Source: SG8-41 sp035649495
Lineage (GTDB): Bacteria > Pseudomonadota > Gammaproteobacteria > Burkholderiales > SG8-41
NCBI GenBank assembly: GCA_035649495.1
Contig: DASRJL010000043.1
Coordinates: 1 to 64,000, forward strand
DNA: 64,000 nt
Direction: 5' to 3'
Shown here one piece after another: positions 8,534 through 17,078 of the stretch (positions are counted from its first letter, which is position 1; each line of letters begins with the position of its first letter). Both the position numbers and the translations under genes were made by a program. The notes beneath the pieces are model-generated. The model worked only from the letters and a program-made list of their open reading frames with translations. It was not told the DNA's origin and did not search any database.

Positions 8534-9913
8534 ATGGCTTCTTCAACGCTCAGTTGGAACGTCGCTCTCGCCGGCGAATGCATGGTCTCGCGTCCCTTCG
8601 CCATGCACGACGACAAGGCATCGATGGCCGTCGTCGAACTGCTGCGCGCCGCGGACCTGACCTATGGGCATCTCGAAATGAACCTCGCCAACTATGACGA
8701 GCTGGCCTATACGAGCCGCGGCGACTGGCTCGGCAGCTTCATGATGGCCGACCCGCAGATCGCGCGGGATCTGAAGTGGGCCGGCATCGACATCATGTCG
8801 CTGGCCCACAACCACAGCGTGGATTTCGGGGAGCCGGGCATTGCAGCAACCATCAAGCACTGCAGAGCCGCCGGCCTCGTCGTGGCCGGTACCGGGACCG
8901 ACCTCGAGGAAGCGCGCGAGCCGGGATACCTGGAGACGAAGCACGGCCGGGTCGCGCTGATATCGACCACGTCAGGAAACAAGTCGAACGAATGGGCGAG
9001 CCTGGCGAAAGGGGGCGTGCGCGGCCGGCCTGGCATCAACCCGCTGCGCGTCAATTTCAAGTACGTCCTGGAGCGCGAAGCGGCCGAGCAGATGAAGGCG
9101 ATAGCGCGCAAGCTCGACGTGCTGCGCGAGGCTGGCAGGAGCACGAGCAGCGTCGGTTTGAAGGGCGACGAATTCAGCTTCCAGATGCCTGGCGAGCAGT
9201 CGACCCGCGGCTCGAACGTGTTCATCGCCGGGGACAAGTTCGAGATCCAGAGCACGTGCCACAAGCGGGACCTGGAGGGAAACCTCCGCTCGATCGACGA
9301 GGCCAAAAAAATGGCCGACTTCGTCATCGTCGCCCACCATTTCAACATCGCCGACGGCAAGCGCGGCGACAGGACACCGATGTTCGTGCGCGAGTTCGCG
9401 CGCGCCGCGATCGACGCCGGGGCCGACGTTTACGTCGGCCATGGGTGGCACAACACCCTGGGGATCGAGATCTACAAAGGCAAGCCGATCGTCTACGGCA
9501 TCGGCAACTTCTTCGCGCAGTCGGAGTTCATCCGCCGCGTGCCCTACGACAGCTACGAGAGCTGGGGCCACGACATGGATCGCCTGCCGACCCTGCATCC
9601 TTCCGACCACCCGTTGCATCCCGGCCTGGACAGCAATAGCGAAACCTGGTGGACGTCAGCCCTCATGACCCTTGGCATGCAGGACGGAAAGTTCAGGCAG
9701 ATGCGCCTGCACCCGGTCGAGATGGGACGGATGGCGCGCGACGGGACCATCACTCGCGGCACCGGGCAGGGCGAGCACCATCTTACCGAGGGCCGTCCGC
9801 TGATCGCGCAAGGCGAGACCGCCGAGCGGACGCTGGACCGGATCAAGCGGCTGTCGAAGAACTTCGGAACCGAAATGGGGATTGATAACGGGGTCGGCTT
9901 CATCCGTTTCTGA
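8534..9913 (+). CDS. CapA-family metallophosphatase-like protein
   Basis: A 459-residue member of the CapA (poly-gamma-glutamate synthesis) family with a calcineurin-like metallophosphoesterase fold. Visible family signatures are LAGECMVSRP at the N-terminus, SLAHNHSVDFGEPG (metal ligands), VIVAHHFN and VYVGHGWHNTLGIEIYKGKPIVYGIGNFF. It lacks a signal peptide, unlike capsule CapA proteins, so a cytosolic role in a catabolic setting is more likely than polymer export. A GGGGGAAG ribosome binding site precedes the ATG. It converges with the DUF3500 gene 22 nt away. Confidence 0.85.
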   Translation: MASSTLSWNVALAGECMVSRPFAMHDDKASMAVVELLRAADLTYGHLEMNLANYDELAYTSRGDWLGSFMMADPQIARDLKWAGIDIMSLAHNHSVDFGEPGIAATIKHCRAAGLVVAGTGTDLEEAREPGYLETKHGRVALISTTSGNKSNEWASLAKGGVRGRPGINPLRVNFKYVLEREAAEQMKAIARKLDVLREAGRSTSSVGLKGDEFSFQMPGEQSTRGSNVFIAGDKFEIQSTCHKRDLEGNLRSIDEAKKMADFVIVAHHFNIADGKRGDRTPMFVREFARAAIDAGADVYVGHGWHNTLGIEIYKGKPIVYGIGNFFAQSEFIRRVPYDSYESWGHDMDRLPTLHPSDHPLHPGLDSNSETWWTSALMTLGMQDGKFRQMRLHPVEMGRMARDGTITRGTGQGEHHLTEGRPLIAQGETAERTLDRIKRLSKNFGTEMGIDNGVGFIRF

Positions 9914-9935
9914 CGCGGCCGCTTCCCGGGGAAGG

Positions 9936-11171
9936 TCAGGAGCGCGGGGGATGGTGATGCCGCGCCAGGTGCTGCCGCAGCAGGTCCTTGCCGTAGTCGT
10001 TTCCGTTCGGCGTGCGCACGATGGAATGAATGTGGAACTTCTCGGGCTCGTCGTTGTTCAGGAACACGCCCTTGTGCATGTCGAACTCGACCAGCAGCAC
10101 CGGGCTGTGGATCTTGTAGTAGAAGGTATCGTTATCGCCGTAGCGGCCGATCCAGGCGAACCAGGTTTCATCCAGGTGGCGCTTGACCTGTCCCAGCCAT
10201 TCCTGGTCGTGCCCCGGCCGGAGATGGCTGGTATAGATTCCTATCAGGTCGAGCAGCAGCTTCTGCTGCCCCTTGCTCATGCCGTCGGCGCGCAGACCCT
10301 CCACCGGGATTACCACGTTGTCCTTGAACGCCACCGATTTCTGGCGCCCGTCGTTGGGCGTGTAGCGCTCCGGCGGCTGATCCCGGGTGAGCATCGAATC
10401 GTAGATGATCGCCTGGCGGCGCTGGGTCGCCGACAGGGCCCGGACGAGCGCCAGCCCCTCGCGCTGCTCGGCATCGAACTCGCGCAAGCCGGCGTATACG
10501 CCTCTATCTGCAATCGCCGGCTCGGCGCCCCAGAAGCCCGGGGTCATGACTACCTGGTCGCCCAGCACGAAATAATTCAGATTGAGGTGGTGGCCGTCGA
10601 GCTGCCAGCCCCAGGGCTCGTCGGGCGAAGGCTCTCCGAAAACGCAGAGGAAGTAGTCCCACTCTCCGAAGAACGCCCAGTTGCCGGTAATCTCGCCCAG
10701 CACGTGATTCAGCTTCATCACGTTGCGCGCCGTATCGAAGCCCCGAACGCTCAGGCTCTCCCGGAGCAGATCCAGTGCTGCCTCGCGCTGCGCGCCGCTC
10801 AACGACTCGAGGGAAACGCCGTGCCGAAGCGGAAACTGTTCCCAGTTGGCCCACTTGCGCCAGTTGGGCGAAGTAATCGGGTGCAAGACCACCCGGCGCT
10901 GCTCCTCATCGAGCAGCGTCAGGAACGACCTGGCCGCACTCGCGATCGGGCGGGTGGCAATACCGGTCTCTCGCAGCGGAAACAGGCCCGGCACGACCTG
11001 TCCGTCGGTCGTTACGCCCCGGTACGGCTCGGCGAGAGCAGCCTCGGCCCTCGCGATCGCCCGCTGCCAGTTCTCCGGCAGGGGATCCATCCACTGCCGC
11101 GCGGAGCCCGGCCCCTTGGGACGGATCCCGTAACCGCCGTAGCCTTCGGGTTCAGCGCTCACTGCGCACAA
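9936..11171 (-). CDS. DUF3500-family protein
   Basis: A 411-residue protein matching the DUF3500 family by its conserved blocks: SFLTLLDEEQRR, WGWQLDGHHLNLNYFVLGDQVVMTP split by short insertions, FWGAEPA, and HSPVLLVEFDMHKG near the C-terminus. The histidine pair in the GHHLN block and the late HSP/E-F-D residues suggest a metal site, but the reaction is not known to me. No signal peptide is visible with the GTG start used here. It is the last gene of the nine-gene minus-strand operon, 61 nt after the cyclodeaminase-like gene, pointing to a role in the same degradative route. Confidence 0.8.
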   Translation of the reverse strand: MCAVSAEPEGYGGYGIRPKGPGSARQWMDPLPENWQRAIARAEAALAEPYRGVTTDGQVVPGLFPLRETGIATRPIASAARSFLTLLDEEQRRVVLHPITSPNWRKWANWEQFPLRHGVSLESLSGAQREAALDLLRESLSVRGFDTARNVMKLNHVLGEITGNWAFFGEWDYFLCVFGEPSPDEPWGWQLDGHHLNLNYFVLGDQVVMTPGFWGAEPAIADRGVYAGLREFDAEQREGLALVRALSATQRRQAIIYDSMLTRDQPPERYTPNDGRQKSVAFKDNVVIPVEGLRADGMSKGQQKLLLDLIGIYTSHLRPGHDQEWLGQVKRHLDETWFAWIGRYGDNDTFYYKIHSPVLLVEFDMHKGVFLNNDEPEKFHIHSIVRTPNGNDYGKDLLRQHLARHHHPPRS

Positions 11172-11232
11172 AGTCTACGTTACTTCACTCCCTTCGCAAA
11201 CCCGAGGTCGCCGAGCGTCAGTGTCCTCCGGC

Positions 11233-12219
11233 CTATGCTGCCCACGGACGCTGGCGAAGCCGGCCGACGCCGTCGCCGCGCGGCAATTCGGGCCGCGAGC
11301 CGAGCTTCTCGTAATAACGCGAAGCGAGCGCCAGGTCCTGTAATGCCGAGCCTACCGACTTGAAGACGATCATCCCTTCATTGGGCACGCGCACGCTGCC
11401 CGCGACCACCTGCCCAAGCGTTGCGCGCCTGGCTTCCGGCAGGGCGCCGGCTTCTACGGCCTGGCGCAATTCGCCGGCTTCCTCGAGCGCGTGCGGCGTA
11501 TCGACGACGGTGAGCCGCGCGTTGCGAAAGCAATCGATATCGGCCTCGCAATATTGCTTGCGCGTATTGCCGACCGCGCACAGCAGGCGGCATTCATCGA
11601 GCCACGCGCCGCGAAGCACGGGCTCGGCGGTGCGAGCCCTGCTCGCGGATGCCACCACCTGTTTGCCGCGGACCGCCGCCTCGATCGAGGAGGCCGGCGT
11701 CACCGCGACGTCCAGCGACCGGGACATCTCACGCGCGAACAGCTCCCGGTGCGCCGCCGTGGGGCTGAACACCGCCACGGCGCCGAGCCGATACACGGCC
11801 GCGAGCGCCGCCAGCTGCGTGCGCGCCTGGTTGCCGGAGCCGATCACGCCCACCGATACGGAGCCGCGGATCGGCACCTTGCGGGCAATCACGCCGGAAC
11901 ACGCGCCGGTGCGCAGGTCGGTGATGATCTGTCCGTCGAGCCATGCCAGCAACTCGCCGTCCTTGAGACTGTACAGCGACACGACGTAACGTCCGCCCGC
12001 GCCTTTGACGTTGTGGTACGCCTTTATTGCGGCATAGCCCGCGTGTTCGTCCGCAGCGAACAGGATACGCATGGCGCCGCTGGGAAAATCGGTGACGAAC
12101 TTGGGCGAGACGACGGTTGCGCCCGCGGACTCGCGTGCAAATGCGCGCTCGAGCAAATCGATCGCTTCCTTCATCAGCAGTGCGCCGCGCAGCGTCTCGT
12201 AACCCAGCATTACGGTCAT
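11233..12219 (-). CDS. Ornithine cyclodeaminase/mu-crystallin family dehydrogenase
   Basis: A 328-residue NAD(P)-dependent enzyme of the ornithine cyclodeaminase/mu-crystallin/alanine dehydrogenase family. The Rossmann motif is GVIGSGNQARTQL. Family residues are also seen in KFVTDFP, IKAYHNV, DGQIITDLRTGACS and AVGNTRKQYCEAD. Members act on imino/amino acids or related keto acids. A GGAGACGACC ribosome binding site precedes the ATG. It is 31 nt downstream of the Bug pair and upstream of DUF3500, inside the LysR-linked operon. The exact substrate cannot be assigned, and ornithine is not implied. Confidence 0.85.
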   Translation of the reverse strand: MTVMLGYETLRGALLMKEAIDLLERAFARESAGATVVSPKFVTDFPSGAMRILFAADEHAGYAAIKAYHNVKGAGGRYVVSLYSLKDGELLAWLDGQIITDLRTGACSGVIARKVPIRGSVSVGVIGSGNQARTQLAALAAVYRLGAVAVFSPTAAHRELFAREMSRSLDVAVTPASSIEAAVRGKQVVASASRARTAEPVLRGAWLDECRLLCAVGNTRKQYCEADIDCFRNARLTVVDTPHALEEAGELRQAVEAGALPEARRATLGQVVAGSVRVPNEGMIVFKSVGSALQDLALASRYYEKLGSRPELPRGDGVGRLRQRPWAA

Positions 12220-12250
12220 GGTCGTCTCCAGTCGCGATTCCCGGCCGGGG

Positions 12251-13228
12251 CTACTTCTCCTGGATCCCGGCTTCCCGTATGACCTTGCCCATCCTTGCCA
12301 CCTCTTCCTTGATCGTGGTCGCGAGTTGCGCGGGCGTGCTGCCCGCCGGTTCGAGGCCGACGCTTGCCAGACGCTCCTTCGATTCCGGGCGCTGTAGTAC
12401 GCGGACGATTTCCTCGTTCAGGCGCGCGACCATCGGCTCGGACGTCTTCACCGGCAGGAACACGCCGTGTACCGAGACCGCCTCGAAGCCTGGCACGCCG
12501 GCTTCGGCCATGGTGGGAAGCTCCGGATAGGACGGCGATCGCGCTGCGGTGGTGACCGCCAGCGGCTTGACCCGTTTCCCCTGTATGTGGACCCGTACCG
12601 GCGCGGCTGCGCCAAAGGTCATTTGCACCTCGCCGCTCACGACTGCCGTCAGCGCCGACGGGCTGCCCCGGTAGGAGACGCGCACGATGTTCACCTTCGC
12701 CAGGGATTTCAGGAGCTCACCCGCAAGGTGGTTCATGGTGCCCGGCGCGGCCGTGCTGAAGTTGAGCTCCCCCGGCCGCGCGCGCGCGAGAGCGACCAGA
12801 TCCTTGACCGATTTCACCGGCAGCGAGGGGTGCACCACGAGCACGTTGACCCCGCGGGCGGCCAGCGTGACCGGTGCGAAGTCCCGGTAGGGGTCGTACG
12901 GCATTTGCTTGCGCATGAGCGGCAGGAGCCACAGCGTGTTGCCGTAGATGAGCAGGGTGTAGCCGTCGGGCGGCGACTTCGCGACTGTGTCGCCCGCGAT
13001 GACACCGCCGCCGCGGTTGTCCACGATGACCTGCTGGCCGAACGCGGCCGTCAGTCCCTGCGCGACGAGCCGCGCGACGAAGTCGCCGCTTCCTCCGGCC
13101 TCGGAAGCCACGATACGCACGGTCTTCGACGGAAAGGTCTGCGCGCTTGCGCATGCCGACGCAAGCATCAGCGCAGCGGCCACTGTGCGCTGCGCAGTCA
13201 CGACTGATGGGCGAGCTGACTTCATCAT
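12251..13228 (-). CDS. Bug/TctC-family periplasmic receptor (tandem copy 2)
   Basis: A 325-residue receptor with signal peptide (LMLASACASAQ), then FPSKTVRIVASEAGGSGDF, VIVDNRGGG, PPDGYTL, HPSLPVKSVKDLVALAR, RPGELNFSTAAPGTMNHLAG and PTMAEAGVPGFE. Its ATG overlaps the stop of the previous receptor gene by 4 nt (ATGA), so translation is coupled. The two proteins are near-duplicates over long stretches, and the DNA of the 3' ends is also visibly similar, so this is a recent tandem duplication. It belongs to the LysR-linked operon. Confidence 0.92.
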   Translation of the reverse strand: MMKSARPSVVTAQRTVAAALMLASACASAQTFPSKTVRIVASEAGGSGDFVARLVAQGLTAAFGQQVIVDNRGGGVIAGDTVAKSPPDGYTLLIYGNTLWLLPLMRKQMPYDPYRDFAPVTLAARGVNVLVVHPSLPVKSVKDLVALARARPGELNFSTAAPGTMNHLAGELLKSLAKVNIVRVSYRGSPSALTAVVSGEVQMTFGAAAPVRVHIQGKRVKPLAVTTAARSPSYPELPTMAEAGVPGFEAVSVHGVFLPVKTSEPMVARLNEEIVRVLQRPESKERLASVGLEPAGSTPAQLATTIKEEVARMGKVIREAGIQEK

Positions 13229-14187
13229 CTCTCCTGGATTCCTGCTTCCCGTATGACCCTGCCCATCCTCATCACCTCTTCCTTGATCATGGCAGCCAGT
13301 TGCGCGGGCGTGCTGCCTACTGGCTCGAGCCCCATGCTCGCCATGCGTTGCTGCACGTCGGACCGTCGCAAGACCCGGACGATTTCCTGGTTCAGGCGCA
13401 CGACGATCGCATCGGGCGTCCGCGCCGGGACGAAGAAGCCCGTCGCAGATATCGCTTCGAACCCCGGCACGCCGGATTCGGCAACCGTGGGCAGATCGGG
13501 GTACTGCGGCGAACGCGCCGCCGTGGCCACGGCGAGCACCCTTATCCGGCCCGACTCCATATGCGGCTTGACCGACGCCACGCCCGGAAACATGACCTGC
13601 ACGTCGCCGCTCATGAGCGCGTTCAGCGCCGATGTGGCGCCGCGGTAGGAAACGCGGACCATGTTCACGCTCGCCATGGACTTGAAAAGCTCGCTGGCGA
13701 GATGGTTGGTAGTTCCTGGCGCGGCCGTGCTGAAATTGAGCTCACCGGGACGGGCCCGCGCGAGCGCTATCAGTTCCTTGACGGATTTCACCGGCAGCGA
13801 CGGATGGACCACCAGGACGAAGAGCCCGCGCGCCGCCAGCGTGACCGGCGCGAAGTCCCGCTGGGGGTCGTACGGCATCTGCTTGCGCATGAGCGGCAGC
13901 AGCCACAGCGTGTTGCCGTAGACGAGAAGCGTATGGCCGTCCGGAGCGGATCGCGCCACGGCGTCGCCGGCAATCACGCCGCCGGCGCGGTTATCGACGA
14001 TGAACTGCTGACCGAAGGCGGCGGTCAATCCGTGGGCGGCGAGGCGCGCGACGAAATCGGAGCCTGCCCCGGCTTCGGAGGTCACGATGCGCACGACCTT
14101 CGATGGATACTCCTGCGCAACAGCCGGCGCCATCGTTGCGACGATGGCGGCTGCCGCGGCCACGGTTACGAGGCGAGCCATCGTCAC
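13225..14187 (-). CDS. Bug/TctC-family periplasmic receptor (tandem copy 1)
   Basis: A 320-residue receptor with signal peptide ending near MAPAVAQ, then YPSKVVRIVTSEAGAGSDF, FIVDNRAGG, APDGHTLL, HPSLPVKSVKELIALAR, STAAPGTTNHLASELF and PTVAESGVPGFE. Upstream partner of the 4-nt-overlapping tandem copy. Both start with a T-S/A-E-A-G segment in place of the usual PPGG, which may mark a shared ligand class. The LigJ-like gene is 30 nt upstream, tying uptake to that enzyme. Confidence 0.92.
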   Translation of the reverse strand: MTMARLVTVAAAAAIVATMAPAVAQEYPSKVVRIVTSEAGAGSDFVARLAAHGLTAAFGQQFIVDNRAGGVIAGDAVARSAPDGHTLLVYGNTLWLLPLMRKQMPYDPQRDFAPVTLAARGLFVLVVHPSLPVKSVKELIALARARPGELNFSTAAPGTTNHLASELFKSMASVNMVRVSYRGATSALNALMSGDVQVMFPGVASVKPHMESGRIRVLAVATAARSPQYPDLPTVAESGVPGFEAISATGFFVPARTPDAIVVRLNQEIVRVLRRSDVQQRMASMGLEPVGSTPAQLAAMIKEEVMRMGRVIREAGIQER

Positions 14188-14217
14188 GGAAACGTGCAGT
14201 GATCGCCCGCGCCCGGA

Positions 14218-15243
14218 TCACGCGCGGCGTGCTGTGGCGGGCGCCCCGTAGCGCCCGTACACGCGGCGCACGTTGGTGTGAAAGATCTTTTCGCGGTCGC
14301 CGGGATCCAGCCACTCGATCGAATCGATGTAGCGTTTCGTGTCGTCGTAGTTGAAGCCGGTCTCGGGATTCACGCCTCGCACCGCGCCGTAGATCTCCTG
14401 TGCGAAGAGGATGTTGTCGGCGGGAATGACCTTCAGCAGCAGCTCGATGCCGGGGCGGTGGTAGACGCAGGTGTCGAAGAACACATTCCCGAGGAGCAGC
14501 TCCTTCAGAGGTGGACGCTTCATGTCCTGAGCGAGCCCCTGGTAGCGGCCCCAGTGGTAGGGCACCGCGCCGCCACCGTGGGGAATGACGAACTTGAGCG
14601 TCGGGAAATCCTTGAACAGATCCGAGGTCAGGAACTGCATGAACGCCGTGGTGTCGCCGTTGATGTAGTGTGCGCCGGTATGGTGAAAGTTCGGATTGCA
14701 CGAGCCGCTCACATGCACCATGGCCGGCACGTCGAGGGCTACCATCCGTTCATAAAGCGGGTACCACCACTTGTCGGTGAGCGGCGGATCGGTCCAGTAG
14801 CCGCCCGACGGATCGGGGTTCAGGTTGCAGCCGATGAACCCGTACTCCTTGACGCACCGTTCCAGCTCGGGAATGCAGTTGGCGGGTGCCACGCCGGGCG
14901 ACTGCGGCAACTGGCAGACGCCGACGAACTTGTCGGGGTAAAGCCTGCACACACGGTGGATCAACTCGTTGCAGAGCGCCGACCAGCTCTCGCTCGTAGC
15001 CTGCTTCCCGATGTGATGTCCCATCTGGCCGGCGATCGGCGAAAAGATGGTGAAATCCACGCCGCGATCGCGCATGGCCTTCAACTGCGCGCCTTCGAGG
15101 CTCTCGCGGATCTCGTCGTCGCTGATGACGGGCGGCGCCTTGGGCGCTAGTGCCGAGTCCTTGAGCGAGTCGATCTGGCGCTGGCGCCAGTCCTTGAGGG
15201 GCTTCGGCGCCGTCGTGTAGTGCCCGTGTATGTCGACGATCAT
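14218..15243 (-). CDS. LigJ-type 4-oxalomesaconate hydratase family (amidohydrolase fold)
   Basis: A 341-residue TIM-barrel protein strikingly like LigJ, which hydrates 4-oxalomesaconate to 4-carboxy-4-hydroxy-2-oxoadipate in the protocatechuate 4,5-cleavage and gallate pathways. The length is the same and these blocks match: IVDIHGHYT, ISDDEIRESLE, IFSPIAGQM, FIGCNLNPDPSGG, VPAMVHVSGSCNP, VIPHGGGAVPYHWGR and FDTCVYHRPGI. The AQEIYGAVRG block keeps the LigJ glutamate where other amidohydrolases have aspartate. D4, H6 and H8 are the first metal-site residues. Orthology to LigJ is likely, but the exact substrate could be a related tricarboxylic acid. Confidence 0.82.
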   Translation of the reverse strand: MIVDIHGHYTTAPKPLKDWRQRQIDSLKDSALAPKAPPVISDDEIRESLEGAQLKAMRDRGVDFTIFSPIAGQMGHHIGKQATSESWSALCNELIHRVCRLYPDKFVGVCQLPQSPGVAPANCIPELERCVKEYGFIGCNLNPDPSGGYWTDPPLTDKWWYPLYERMVALDVPAMVHVSGSCNPNFHHTGAHYINGDTTAFMQFLTSDLFKDFPTLKFVIPHGGGAVPYHWGRYQGLAQDMKRPPLKELLLGNVFFDTCVYHRPGIELLLKVIPADNILFAQEIYGAVRGVNPETGFNYDDTKRYIDSIEWLDPGDREKIFHTNVRRVYGRYGAPATARRA

Positions 15244-15258
15244 CGTGGTCCCGTCCGT

Positions 15259-16161
15259 TCAGTCGAGCGCGCGCGTCGTCGCGTCGAACAGGTCGTCGAC
15301 CTTGAGCTGCTTCGGCATGATGCGCTGTTGCCACGCGTACTCCAGCGCCACCTCGAAATTGCGCCTCATGGCCGAGTAGCCGATCGGCCGGATGTCGATG
15401 CCATCCTTCGGCGCCGGCTCGTTCGCGGCCGCCTTGCTTTCCTTGAGCAGACGGTAGATCTCGCGCACCGCGTCCGGATGCTCCTTCGCTACCGACGACT
15501 TGACGACCACGATGTGATTGACCATGAGCGCCCCGGTTTTCTTGCCCCACGCCTGACCGGCCGCTGCCGGGTCGGGGACGAGCGTCTTCAACTTCGGATC
15601 CTGGCTGGCGGCGAGCACCGCGGCGTCGACCTCGCCGTCGAGCAGCATCTGCAGGAGCTTCTTGCCCTTATCCGCGCGCCGGACGTTGGACGGTTCCTTG
15701 TACTCCGGAACGTGGCCGTCGGTCTGCGCCACGAAATTGACTTTCGACAGATCCACGCCATAGTCGTTCTGCAGAATGCCGCGCACCCACGTGGGCGTGG
15801 TCTGCGGGTAGGTGCGCACGCCGACGGTCTTCCCGTGCAGGTCCCCGGGCTTCAAAACGCCCCGGTCGGGGTTGTAGGCGATCTGGCCGTGCTGGAAACG
15901 CCCGTGCAGCGCCACCGGCAGCGCGACGAGCGGGTAGCCGTAGCCGATCGCCTGCAGGACGGTCATCAACGCGAGCTCTGCAAAATCGAACTCGCCTTTC
16001 ACCACGGCCTTGAAGTGATCGTGGGGGACGCCACCCTCGGCGAACTTCAGGAAGTCGAGTTGCACGCGGTCGCTCTTCACCTTACCCTGCTTCAGCGCCG
16101 TCGTGTTGGGATAGTCGCCGAGCATGGCGTTGAGTCTTACGGCTTCCTTGATCGTGCTCAT
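15259..16161 (-). CDS. Pht5-like decarboxylase / NMT1-type binding fold, cytosolic
   Basis: A 300-residue protein of the family containing 4,5-dihydroxyphthalate decarboxylase and PhnD/NMT1-type binding proteins. Blocks seen: LNAMLGDYPNTTALKQG, FDFAELALMTVLQAI, LVALPVALHGRFQHGQIAYN, LHGKTVGVRTYPQTTPTWVRG and HPDAVREIYRLLKESK. It has no signal peptide, so it should act in the cytosol as an enzyme rather than a transport receptor. The ATG at 16161 has a good AGGAGA site and starts the fold. The open frame continues to 16335 within the previous gene and should be ignored. A paralogue lies two genes upstream. Confidence 0.78.
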   Translation of the reverse strand: MSTIKEAVRLNAMLGDYPNTTALKQGKVKSDRVQLDFLKFAEGGVPHDHFKAVVKGEFDFAELALMTVLQAIGYGYPLVALPVALHGRFQHGQIAYNPDRGVLKPGDLHGKTVGVRTYPQTTPTWVRGILQNDYGVDLSKVNFVAQTDGHVPEYKEPSNVRRADKGKKLLQMLLDGEVDAAVLAASQDPKLKTLVPDPAAAGQAWGKKTGALMVNHIVVVKSSVAKEHPDAVREIYRLLKESKAAANEPAPKDGIDIRPIGYSAMRRNFEVALEYAWQQRIMPKQLKVDDLFDATTRALD

Positions 16162-16187
16162 GGTTTCGGTCTCCTGGGAGAAGGGTG

Positions 16188-17042
16188 TTAGTCGGCGAGC
16201 GCGGGATAGAGCGACTGCGCGGTCTTCGCGAAGATCCACTCCTGGTCGCTTTGCTTGAGGCACGAGAGCGCCGCCTTCGCTTCGTCCACCATCTCCTTGA
16301 GCCGGCCCTTCGAGGCGGGGTAGTTCGAGCCCCACGCGATGCGGCTCGCGGGGATCTCCTGCACGAGCTTCGGGAAGAACTTCTCGGGCGTGTTCGCCCC
16401 GTCCCTGGAGTGGCGCACGTTGTTGGTCGAGAGCTTGAAGTACACGTTCGGATATTTCGCCACCTCGAAGAGGAACGCCGAGCGCGAATAGGGCGCCTCA
16501 TCCCCCCTCGGGACGTGCATCAGATGATCGACGATGATCTTCACGTTGGGAAACCCGCGGATGAGCGTGTAGAGCATGTAAAGCCCCTCGCGCCGCAGCT
16601 GGGTCACCACGGGGATCCTCAGCGCCTCGCACGTTTCCCACGCCGCGAAAGTCTTCGGATCGTCGAGCGTGTCGGCCTGCTTCTCCATCGTGCTGCCGGC
16701 GCTGAAGATGCGCAGGCCGGTGACGCCCCTGCCGTGCCAGTAGCGGATCTTCTCGGAGGCGTCGGGCGCGGCAAAATCCACGGCGCCGACGCCGGTGAAG
16801 CGCTTCGGCTGGGTCGCGATCGAGTCGACCATGTACGTGTTGTCGTAGCCGTACGTCGTGGAGGAGTGGACGATCGCCGCCTTGTCCACGCCCGATTCGT
16901 TCATCGAGGCGATGAGGTTCTCGAAATCGATCGGGCGCTCGGCCGACCAGACCGATTGCTTGCCGCCCAGCGGCGTGATCGGATAGCGTTTCGTGTCCTT
17001 GGAGATGATGTGCGGATGGATATCGATGATCTTGGAAGCCAT
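16188..17042 (-). CDS. Amidohydrolase-2 family TIM-barrel hydrolase/lactonase-like
   Basis: A 284-residue member of the amidohydrolase_2 group (relatives include LigI pyrone lactonase and ACMSD). IIDIHPHI gives D7-x-H9-x-H11. IIVDHLMH places a further histidine. The final metal-site block reads AWGSNYPAS, with asparagine where most relatives have aspartate. It sits between the two Pht5-like genes with 26-36 nt gaps, so it is part of the same degradative operon, perhaps opening a lactone or hydrolysing a ring-cleavage product. The substrate is unknown. Confidence 0.78.
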   Translation of the reverse strand: MASKIIDIHPHIISKDTKRYPITPLGGKQSVWSAERPIDFENLIASMNESGVDKAAIVHSSTTYGYDNTYMVDSIATQPKRFTGVGAVDFAAPDASEKIRYWHGRGVTGLRIFSAGSTMEKQADTLDDPKTFAAWETCEALRIPVVTQLRREGLYMLYTLIRGFPNVKIIVDHLMHVPRGDEAPYSRSAFLFEVAKYPNVYFKLSTNNVRHSRDGANTPEKFFPKLVQEIPASRIAWGSNYPASKGRLKEMVDEAKAALSCLKQSDQEWIFAKTAQSLYPALAD

Positions 17043-17078
17043 GGCCGTTTGTCCGGTTGAGTAGGTGAAGTTGTGGGA

